The translations under genes and the position numbers were made by a program. DNA of 22,637 bases from CAYUVA01 sp964448115 [NCBI: uncultured bacterium]. Its GTDB lineage: Bacteria > CAYUVA01. Each line of letters opens with the position of its first letter. The first letter of the stretch is position 1. Below, one piece after another: positions 16,286 through 22,173 of this stretch. The notes beneath the pieces were generated by a model. That model worked only from the letters and a program-made list of their open reading frames with translations. It was not told where the DNA came from and searched no databases. Location of the stretch: positions 1-22,637 of the forward strand of contig CAYUVA010000057.1 in NCBI GenBank assembly GCA_964448115.1, given 5' to 3'.

Positions 16286-17284
16286 CTAATAGCGAAGATG
16301 CGATTCGAGGTTATGAATTCGCCTTCCACAAACCCGGCAAGCCCCATGAAGCTCTTGCCTTCCCATTAGACCGCCTCGAATCGCTTGCATAGCTTTGCCG
16401 TTCCATAGCTCCTCGAGACTCTGCTCGCTAAGATTCCCCAGGTAACATGTGTATTTATACGGCTTGAAACAGGCGCTTGAACAAGCCAGCACATCGCCGT
16501 TCGACTTTATCAACATCGACTCGAATGGTTCATTGCACCAGCCAGCATCATCACCAAAGCTCGGTATCCGTAACTCTATGCCCAGTTTCTGGCTCAGATT
16601 CATCGCCTCCTGGAGCTTACTTTTAGAATATTCGATATCGCAAAATAGTGAAGCATCCTTTAATTCAGGCGTGTAGGCATAAATATGGTTAAGTTCGACT
16701 TTCTTTATTCCGAGATCCAAAGCAGAATGTAGTATTTCAGGCAAGCTGGATAACGACTCTATGGTGGGGGTGAAGTGAAGCTGTGCTTGAGGTTCGATCA
16801 GCCCGGCAGCCGATCGATAGCGGTTCAGCCGATCGATAGCCTGGTAAATACTCTGAAGCTCCGGCGCCAGCCAATCCTTGGTTTGACCGAGCAGATATCC
16901 AGTAACCGAGACGATCAGCTTACTGACGCCAGACTCAAGCAGGGATAGGGTGGTATGCTCATCGAGCATCGAGTAATTGGTGTGTACAAGAACATGGCAT
17001 CGATGCCTGCTGCATGTCTCGAAGAAGCTCCAGATATTCTTTGCCATAAGCGGCTCGCCGGCGCCGACGAAATCTACTGTGGGCGAGGATTCAAGCAGCG
17101 GCTCCAAGCCGGCAAAGGTCTCAATGCTCATATCTTGCGGCGGATTTTGGGCTTTATCCCAGTGGGTTCGGAAGCAGATTCGACAGCTTAGATTGCAGCG
17201 ATTGGTCGGCTCTATATAAACGATGCTCGGAGGTGCATCGATGATTATGCCATCTGGCAGTTGCTCTTCTTTGCCCGAAGCCAT
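16286..17284 (-). CDS. Radical SAM protein with C-terminal cysteine-rich (SPASM-like) segment
   Basis: This is a 332-aa radical SAM enzyme. The [4Fe-4S]/SAM motif is CNLSCRIC (C30, C34, C37) after IVYIEPTNR. VDFVGAGEPLM is the usual GGE-like strand, and a TIM-barrel body follows. The C terminus has several cysteines in NGDVLACSSAC, YTCYLGNL, then LEELWNGKAMQAIR and GACRVCGRR, the arrangement of SPASM/twitch domains that bind extra iron-sulfur clusters. Such enzymes modify peptides, sugars or lipids; the substrate cannot be assigned. It is followed 9 bases later by the phosphodiesterase gene, so the two probably act in one pathway. The start is an ATG with no strong ribosome site, 51 bases after the PAP2 gene. 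Confidence 0.88.
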   Translation of the reverse strand: MASGKEEQLPDGIIIDAPPSIVYIEPTNRCNLSCRICFRTHWDKAQNPPQDMSIETFAGLEPLLESSPTVDFVGAGEPLMAKNIWSFFETCSRHRCHVLVHTNYSMLDEHTTLSLLESGVSKLIVSVTGYLLGQTKDWLAPELQSIYQAIDRLNRYRSAAGLIEPQAQLHFTPTIESLSSLPEILHSALDLGIKKVELNHIYAYTPELKDASLFCDIEYSKSKLQEAMNLSQKLGIELRIPSFGDDAGWCNEPFESMLIKSNGDVLACSSACFKPYKYTCYLGNLSEQSLEELWNGKAMQAIRGGLMGRQELHGACRVCGRRIHNLESHLRY

Positions 17285-17335
17285 GAATTTAAGATAGCAA
17301 AATTGTACAAAAAAGTAGAGCCATCACGGAATGAG

Positions 17336-17959
17336 CTATATGCTTGAGCAGGTTTTCTTTAATACATGGCGACGAAAATAGAGCACATATACCGTCATGG
17401 AGACGATGTACCCAGCCAGTATATCGAGCACATAATGCTGCTTGACTAAAACGGCTGAGATGCCAATAAGCAGAGCCAAACCAATAGATACGATGCCGAT
17501 AAACCTATTGATGCGCCACATGCAAAGGGCTGCTATCATCGACATCGCAGCGTGAAGGCTGGGAAAGCAATTGTTGGGAGAGTCAAAATAATAAACGAGA
17601 CCCAATGCCCAACTAGAGAAGTTCGTAACCTCAAATGATGGTCGATCCATGGTGACCGGAAGAAACAAAAACACAAAAAAGCATACTATCATTACCATCA
17701 TGTATGAGTAAGCAGTGAGCTTGAAATAACGATAGCTCGGATAAAGCAAAAAAGGGAGCATAAATAACGGAAAAACCGTAAGATAAAATAGAGAAAAATC
17801 TGTAACAAATGGCAGATGATGCACCATATCGAAAGAAAAGAGATAAGACTCGCGGTGATGAGCAAGGTAGTTCAGGAAGAAGTACCCACAAGCCCATAAT
17901 GAAATTATCCCCATCAGCAATAGCACGATGATTATATTTTGTTTTGATGCCTGTCTCAC
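17336..17959 (-). CDS. PAP2-family membrane phosphatase / phosphotransferase (AUR1-like)
   Basis: This 207-aa protein has about six membrane helices. It carries the PAP2 catalytic motifs: an RP pair at 106-107 (motif 1), CFPSLHAA with H136 (motif 2) and SAVLVKQHYVLDILAG with H175 and D179 (motif 3). 'CFPSLHAA' with Phe/Tyr-rich flanks is closest to the inositol-phosphorylceramide-synthase-like PAP2 group, whose members move or remove phospho-head-groups of membrane lipids, usually on the outer face. Its start overlaps the stop of the preceding small membrane gene by ATGA, so the two are translationally coupled. The actual lipid substrate is unknown. Confidence 0.87.
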   Translation of the reverse strand: MRQASKQNIIIVLLLMGIISLWACGYFFLNYLAHHRESYLFSFDMVHHLPFVTDFSLFYLTVFPLFMLPFLLYPSYRYFKLTAYSYMMVMIVCFFVFLFLPVTMDRPSFEVTNFSSWALGLVYYFDSPNNCFPSLHAAMSMIAALCMWRINRFIGIVSIGLALLIGISAVLVKQHYVLDILAGYIVSMTVYVLYFRRHVLKKTCSSI

Positions 17960-18201
17960 TCCCCATGCGCCCTTCTTAGTGGAATTATCCTGATGTATTT
18001 TATGCTAGCCAGGATCATTAAAATAGGGCATAATCCCAAGCCGTATATGACCTTTATCATCCGATAGGACAGCCCTTCATCATCAAGAATAATCTCGTAA
18101 AGCCCCAGGGTAACCAAGCCGATGATCACTCCACCCAGGTAAAAAAAGACTATCCAGCGAAACTTGTTATTATGCCATGAGATTACGATGTTTGACTCCA
18201 T
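17956..18201 (-). CDS. Small two-helix membrane protein
   Basis: This is an 81-aa protein with two hydrophobic segments (about residues 15-38, WIVFFYLGGVIIGLVTLGLY, and 48-72) and a basic C terminus ending RIIPLRRAHGE. I do not recognise a family. It ends in an ATGA overlap with the PAP2 gene and starts with an ATG 28 bases after the 37-aa gene, so it belongs to the operon. A helper for the PAP2 protein is possible but unproved. Confidence 0.6.
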   Translation of the reverse strand: MESNIVISWHNNKFRWIVFFYLGGVIIGLVTLGLYEIILDDEGLSYRMIKVIYGLGLCPILMILASIKYIRIIPLRRAHGE

Positions 18202-18229
18202 CTATTGCGAGACCTGCAAGTTCGATGCC

Positions 18230-18343
18230 CTACTCATCGGATTTCGGTCTGTCATGCTTGAGCAGCTTGCTTATGCAAAAGGTAACCAACAAGATGATTC
18301 CACCCCAAGAGATGCCCATGAATATCCAGCCGTAGGTGGTCAT
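18230..18343 (-). CDS. 37-aa single-helix protein, MetS-like NSS transporter small subunit
   Basis: This very short gene was found by reading past the symporter stop. The product starts MTTYGWIFMGISWGGIILLV, continues as one hydrophobic helix and ends in a charged tail KLLKHDRPKSDE. Its ATG overlaps the symporter stop codon as ATGA (18340-18343), and GGAGGA lies just upstream inside the symporter's last codons. Tiny one-helix proteins in exactly this position are known for bacterial NSS transporters (the MetS subunit needed by the Corynebacterium MetP methionine carrier). Sequence identity to MetS is not claimed; the assignment rests on size, topology and position. Confidence 0.7.
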   Translation of the reverse strand: MTTYGWIFMGISWGGIILLVTFCISKLLKHDRPKSDE

Positions 18344-19914
18344 TGCAAACCCTCCTCCTCTTCTTGGATCAGCCTTTTTTCGTTCTTGGTTCGACTTATA
18401 AGGTAGATTAGGAATCCGAGTAATAGCAGCAAACCTATGCGAGTGGCAAGAATATATGGTTTATTCTCCACGGGGATATCCTTCATCAGTATGATAGGCA
18501 GGTATTCCTGGTAGAACCATATAACCAATAAGGCTCCCAGGAACAGGGGATCGATATACTTTATTACGAACTTATAAAGATTTGGAACTCGAATATATGA
18601 ATCTCGATTTAGCTCCCCGAAGCCCTTGTCTATTCCAATTATCCAGCCAAAGAGGATGACCTCCGCTAAAGCGCAGAATACCGGGATGAAATTGCCCGCC
18701 CAAAAGTCCATCTCACCGAGGGTCCCTTTGGTCAGGGTAAGTAGTATGGTCAGACTTACCATCAAACTGAAGATGCCCAGGTATATTACCGCTCGTTGCC
18801 TGCTAATGCCGAATTCATCCTCCAAAAAGGCGACAAAAGGCTGTATGATCGATATCGACGAGGTTACCCCAGCTAAAAACAATAGAAAAAACCACAGAAA
18901 GCCGAAGATCCCCCCGCCAAGCATCTTGTGAAAGATAAGCGGCATGGATACGAAACCGAGATCGAAAGCGCCACCTTGTGCTATCTCCTGAGCGCCTTGG
19001 GCGCCGAAGTATATGAAGGCAACCGGAATGATGATGCTGCCGCCAAGGATCACCTCGCAGAACTCATTGGTGGAGCCTGCTGCCAGGCTGCTAAGCGCAA
19101 CATCATCGCGCTTTCGCAGGTAGCTTGAATAGGTTATTAGAACCCCCAATCCCAACGACAGTGTAAAGAACATCTGCCCTGCTGCCGCAAGCCAGACCTT
19201 GGCTCTGCTAAGCGCCATGAAGTCCGGATTCCAGAGGAAACCGAGACCATTGGTTACATTGCGGTCCGGATAAGCTGGATCGGGAGTTCCCAAGGTCAGC
19301 ACCCTGATGAGAAGTATCAGCGCGCAAAAGAACAGCACCGGCATCGCAATCTTAGTAACTCTCTCTATACCACGAGTGATACCCTTGTATATAACTGCAT
19401 AATTGATCGCAAAGGTGAGCAAAAAGAAGAAGATCGCATAAGACATCGAGCTGAAAAACTGGTTGCTCTCGGCACCCTGGAAGCCCTGCAAGAAGGCGTT
19501 CATATCTTGGGCATTGTCGATGAGCCTCAGCTTGCCGGACAGCGAAAATACGCTATAAGCGAGCGTCCAGGACTCGATAATTATATAATAGAAGCTGATC
19601 ACCATGGGACCGAAGATGGCGATCACGCCCAGGTACTTTGTCCAAGCCTTGCCAGTAATAGCGCTGAAGATCCCCGGCGCAGCCCCCTGTCCATAAGCTC
19701 CACCCCATCTGCCCATGGTCCACTCAACCCAGGCAAGCGGGATACCGATTAGAATGAAGCTGATGAAATAGGGGATCATGAATGCTCCCCCACCGTGCTG
19801 GGTTGCCTGCACAGGAAAGCGAAGGAAATTGCCTAGACCCACTGCGCTTCCGGCTGAAGCTAGAATTACACCGACTTGCGATTTCCAGTGCTCTCTTTGT
19901 CCTATTAGAGCCAT
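18340..19914 (-). CDS. Neurotransmitter:sodium symporter (NSS/SNF) family transporter
   Basis: This is a 524-aa inner-membrane Na+-coupled symporter, probably for an amino acid or a related solute. The LeuT-fold signature is at the N terminus: SQVGVILASAGSAVGLGNFL followed by RFP and HGGGAFMIPYF, which forms the unwound TM1 substrate and sodium site. The usual Trp of 'GN.WRFP' is replaced by Leu (GNFLRFP). Later helices include SLGLGVLITYSSYLRKRDD and LAGVTSSISIIQPFVAFLED, typical of NSS TM6 and TM8. The acidic tail ends RLIQEEEEGLQ. The ATG has AGGAGGG 6 bases upstream and a strong promoter 30 bases further; it is the first gene of operon A. Confidence 0.93.
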   Translation of the reverse strand: MALIGQREHWKSQVGVILASAGSAVGLGNFLRFPVQATQHGGGAFMIPYFISFILIGIPLAWVEWTMGRWGGAYGQGAAPGIFSAITGKAWTKYLGVIAIFGPMVISFYYIIIESWTLAYSVFSLSGKLRLIDNAQDMNAFLQGFQGAESNQFFSSMSYAIFFFLLTFAINYAVIYKGITRGIERVTKIAMPVLFFCALILLIRVLTLGTPDPAYPDRNVTNGLGFLWNPDFMALSRAKVWLAAAGQMFFTLSLGLGVLITYSSYLRKRDDVALSSLAAGSTNEFCEVILGGSIIIPVAFIYFGAQGAQEIAQGGAFDLGFVSMPLIFHKMLGGGIFGFLWFFLLFLAGVTSSISIIQPFVAFLEDEFGISRQRAVIYLGIFSLMVSLTILLTLTKGTLGEMDFWAGNFIPVFCALAEVILFGWIIGIDKGFGELNRDSYIRVPNLYKFVIKYIDPLFLGALLVIWFYQEYLPIILMKDIPVENKPYILATRIGLLLLLGFLIYLISRTKNEKRLIQEEEEGLQ

Positions 19915-19943
19915 AAAAGCCCCTCCTAGCTATATCAAGTGCG

Positions 19944-19971
19944 ATTATAGACAAATATCACTATTTTGCAA
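19944..19971 (-). promoter_or_regulatory. Sigma-70-type promoter of the transporter operon
   Basis: On the minus strand TTGCAA (19971-19966, four of six matches to the -35 consensus) is followed after 16 bp by a perfect TATAAT (19949-19944). The predicted transcript has a leader of about 23 bases containing the AGGAGGG ribosome site at 19921-19927. This is the likely promoter for the genes from 19914 down to 14240. Confidence 0.65.
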
Positions 19972-20219
19972 GGAAGAAATTGGAGGATGAATTGGGGACA
20001 GCCTCGAAATGGCAAATCATCAAACCGCCCCTAAAAAGAACTAATTATTCCACCAAAACGCTGTTTTCTGGCTGTTTCTCAAAAATAATTGTCCAAATAG
20101 GGCATATAAACCACCCATTCAGACCAATATTCATAGGGGTATTTTTTGAGGATCCAAGTGCCATTGCTATTTTTGAAACATCGATCTTGTAAATAGGAGC
20201 TTTGTCAAAAAAAAGATTA

Positions 20220-20237
20220 ATGTTCCATGTGGAACAT
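20220..20237. promoter_or_regulatory. 18-bp near-perfect palindrome, parS-like
   Basis: ATGTTCCATGTGGAACAT has 8-bp perfect arms around a TG centre. The inner 16 bases match the ParB-binding parS consensus TGTTTCACGTGAAACA at 13 of 16 positions. It could equally be an operator for a dimeric repressor. No parA or parB gene is in the window. Confidence 0.3.
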
Positions 20238-20339
20238 ATCACTTAACTGTTTGATTTTATAGGTGGTTTTTCTCCAAATCTACATTAACGGACTCAAGTT
20301 TTAAAGCCGATTTTGGGGGGTGCTAATTCACCTATTACT

Positions 20340-20460
20340 TTAACTTATTGATATTAAAGAAGAAATTTTTTGTAATTTGTTTCGAGGATCCTCGATCACC
20401 AGAATACATTAATAAAAAATCGTGCCAAAATGGCACAAAGTGAGGTTAACTTATTGATAT
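20340..20460. repeat. 15-bp direct repeat bracketing two palindromes
   Basis: TTAACTTATTGATAT occurs exactly at 20340-20354 and 20446-20460 (offset 106). Between the copies lie a 14-bp perfect palindrome TCGAGGATCCTCGA (20382-20395) and the inverted repeat GTGCCA-AAA-TGGCAC (20422-20436). The arrangement looks like a regulatory cluster or a small mobile remnant. Confidence 0.5.
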
Positions 20461-20723
20461 AATTGAATATTTACATTGGATAAATAATTATCATATTGCT
20501 TATAACTTGCCGGTCGAGGGGTGCCGCTCTTAAAGATCTGCGCCACCCGCCGAAGATCCCACGCAAATACCCAAAGAAAGAGGACTCATCCAAAAGCTTA
20601 CATTGAGCAAAGTCGAAGGAATCTGGATGACATCAGGTGGGAAGTGAGACAACCATAATCTTGGAGAGGGCGGGGGTGAGGGGCTTTCTTTCCTCTAACA
20701 CTTTATCACGGTATCACTTCCTC

Positions 20724-20957
20724 TTTGTGCCTTTGTGCCTTTGCGTGTTCAGCTCTTTCTTTTCTGCGCCTTTGCGTGAGCGTCCTTCCTTTCTTTGCGT
20801 CTTTGCGTGATCCTCTTTCCTTTCTCCCGAAGCCTAAAGTCTATTATTGACCGCTCGCTTACGCTCACGGCTCGGTCAAATATATATTTTCCTTATTGCG
20901 ATTGCGTTCTTTGCGTCTTTGCGTGATCAACTCTTTATTTCCTGCGTCTTTGCGTGA
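20724..20957. repeat. Cluster of CGCAAAGA-type short repeats
   Basis: Five copies of a ctttgcgtctttgcgtga-type unit occur at 20724-20747 (variant), 20765-20779 (partial), 20793-20810, 20909-20926 and 20942-20957. The copies at 20793 and 20909 are identical over 18 bases. On the minus strand they read as tandem CGCAAAGA/G octamers. The spacers are also related (gatcctctttcc, gatcaactcttt, gatcctcttta). Confidence 0.75.
20847..20879. repeat. Dispersed repeat with TTGACCG/CGGTCAA ends, copy 1
   Basis: A 33-bp element with 7-bp inverted ends TTGACCG and CGGTCAA and core CTCGCTTACGCTCACGGCT. A second copy in opposite orientation is at 21641-21669, inside the next ORF, with one mismatch over 29 bases. 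Confidence 0.7.
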
Positions 20958-21006
20958 GTGTCTTGGCATGATCCTCTTTATTTCATTCATTCCTAAAGTT
21001 TAAGGT

Positions 21007-22059
21007 CTAAAGCCTTATCTCTGTGCAAAAGAGCAAGTATGGCTCGATAACCTCGATTCGGCTGCCATTGGTTGCCCACTGTATATCGAACAGCTCCGTG
21101 CTCGGCGCTCCGAGATACTCCCAGATCATGCTATAAAACCCCTTTTTCAGGCTTAGTTTGATGATCCTTTCATTCATGGACTCGCTTTTTATCAATATTC
21201 TGCTGCCGGCAATGTTCACCTCGCTGCTGCCAGCGCCGCGGATTACGAAGCTGTAGTTGCCATCGGCTGGGATCAGTATATCTGCCCTGGCTACGATCGC
21301 CAGCATCTCGTCCTCAGCCGACTTGTAGTCTCCTGGCGAGAAAGCCCAGGTCGGCAAGGTATCGTGGAGGGTCTCGCTTTTGATCGCTGAACGAGCTGCC
21401 AGCGAGACTCCGTGCTGGTTATTGAATATCGCCCTTGGGATGAGCAGCGCCTGGTAGTATCTTGTGCCTTTGTGTTCGATGTACTGGTGATTCGCACCGG
21501 GAAAAGCCTTGCGGAGGCGTTTTAGCGAGGCGGTCTGTTTGGCATCTAAATCACTTATCACCGCAATGCCTTTTTTCAGCTCAGGCTGGTGAAGGATGGT
21601 AAGTATATCATCGGTTGTGGTGATGCTGTGAATCGGCAATCCGAGCCGTGAGCGTGAGCGAGCGGTCAAATACTTGGGGAGTCGGCTGGCATCGATATTG
21701 AGCAAGTATATCTTGTAGTCGGGTGCCAGGCGCTCTATTGCCTCACCAAGTGTTTTTCGCGCCAGCGCGGCATCTCGATCCCCACAGGCGACGATTGCAA
21801 TGCCGACAGCTATAATCGCAACCAAGGCAAGTAGGGGCGATTGATTATTCGCCCCTACGGTCCCCTCTCCATCTGGGAGAGGGCTAGGGTGAGGGAGGAA
21901 AGACACACCCCTAAATCCCCTCTTGATAGAAGGGACTTTTCGGAGCATCCCCTCTTGAGAGGGGTGGCTCGCCTCCCGACTTTGTCGGGACGGGGTGGGT
22001 AATTCCTGCCCTATCCATTCAATCATGTCCGTCCTTCCTTTCATGCCCGTCCTCCGCAT
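21007..22059 (-). CDS. Repeat-derived ORF carrying the C-terminal part of a membrane glycosyltransferase-like protein
   Basis: An open frame of 350 aa. Residues 1 to about 75 are translations of palindromic DNA repeats (PSIKRGFRG, LPHPSPLPDGEG) and are unlikely to be native protein. From about 76 a hydrophobic helix LLALVAIIAVGIAIVACGDR is followed by a soluble region of about 250 residues. That region ends in a PA14-like beta domain (DGNYSFVIRGAGSSEVNIAG, then LSLKKGFYSMIWEYLG). A last helix plus such a tail is the layout of the C terminus of GT39-type glycosyltransferases, so this is probably a remnant whose N-terminal membrane part was lost when repeats accumulated. A repeat also sits inside the frame near residues 131-140. 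No convincing promoter or ribosome site is seen before the ATG at 22059. Whether it is expressed is doubtful. Confidence 0.45.
   Translation of the reverse strand: MRRTGMKGRTDMIEWIGQELPTPSRQSREASHPSQEGMLRKVPSIKRGFRGVSFLPHPSPLPDGEGTVGANNQSPLLALVAIIAVGIAIVACGDRDAALARKTLGEAIERLAPDYKIYLLNIDASRLPKYLTARSRSRLGLPIHSITTTDDILTILHQPELKKGIAVISDLDAKQTASLKRLRKAFPGANHQYIEHKGTRYYQALLIPRAIFNNQHGVSLAARSAIKSETLHDTLPTWAFSPGDYKSAEDEMLAIVARADILIPADGNYSFVIRGAGSSEVNIAGSRILIKSESMNERIIKLSLKKGFYSMIWEYLGAPSTELFDIQWATNGSRIEVIEPYLLFCTEIRL
21641..21669. repeat. Dispersed repeat with TTGACCG/CGGTCAA ends, copy 2, in frame in an ORF
   Basis: Inverted copy of the 20847-20879 element. Read on the minus strand it encodes LTARSRSRLG in frame within the protein at 21007-22059, so it added about ten residues without breaking the frame. 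Confidence 0.65.
21831..21858. repeat. Palindromic repeat GTAGGGGCGA/TCGCCCCTAC
   Basis: Perfect 10-bp arms (21831-21840 and 21849-21858) with an 8-base loop, a REP-like unit. It marks the junction between repeat-derived and native-looking sequence of the ORF. Confidence 0.75.
21863..21883. repeat. Palindromic repeat CCCTCTCC/GGAGAGGG
   Basis: Perfect 8-bp arms with a 5-base loop, followed by GCTAGGGTGAGGG. A related half-unit (GAGAGGGCGGGGGTGAGGGG) is near 20665-20684. Encodes LPHPSPLPDGEG on the minus strand. Confidence 0.7.
21949..21990. repeat. Tandem hairpins CCCCTC/GAGGGG and TCCCGAC/GTCGGGA
   Basis: Two adjacent perfect hairpins: 21949-21964 (6-bp arms, loop TTGA) and 21974-21990 (7-bp arms, loop TTT). 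A diverged neighbour of the first (cccctcttgatagaaggga) lies at about 21917-21935. Confidence 0.7.
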
Positions 22060-22078
22060 GCCATACCCATTTACCCCC

Positions 22079-22127
22079 TGTCATTCCCGTGCCCCCCTTC
22101 TGTCATTCCCGTGCAGGCGGGAATCCA
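22079..22127. repeat. GTCATTCCCG...CGGGAAT repeat, one partial and one full copy
   Basis: The full unit has arms ATTCCCG (22105-22111) and CGGGAAT (22118-22124) with a 6-base loop. A partial copy TGTCATTCCCGTGCC begins at 22079. This ATTCCC/GGGAAT type resembles the dRS3 family of Neisseria and similar elements in many other genomes. Confidence 0.7.
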
Positions 22128-22173
22128 GTCCCTATCAATGCCAACCCTATCGCAGAAATACATTCTTCAAAGT

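Larger units (their letters stand above)
19972..21006. other. Gene-poor 1-kb region with palindromes and short repeats
   Basis: No open frame here has a recognisable product or a good ribosome site; the longest (about 65 codons, 20045-20242 minus) looks like chance. The left half is AT-rich and holds the palindromes listed separately. The right half (from about 20500) holds fragments of dispersed repeats such as GAGAGGGCGGGGGTGAGGGG near 20665-20684 and a GAGCAAAGTCGAAGGA motif near 20606. It separates the transporter operon from the repeat-rich region. Confidence 0.6.

Noticed and set aside
19986-20000. AATTGGGGACAGCCT as part of a transposase-associated repeat
   Set aside because: Only a short stretch resembles the GGGGACAG-type repeats, and no transposase or inverted end accompanies it.
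20045-20242. 65-codon minus-strand open frame
   Set aside because: No family resemblance, no ribosome site, AT-rich intergenic composition and it overlaps the parS-like palindrome.
20422-20440. Possible sigma-54 (-24/-12) promoter from TGGCAC
   Set aside because: TGGCAC is present on both strands, but no TTGC or GC element follows at the required spacing on either side.
20724-20957. CRISPR array
   Set aside because: The units are 15-18 bases, irregularly spaced, and the spacers are similar to one another; no cas genes are present.
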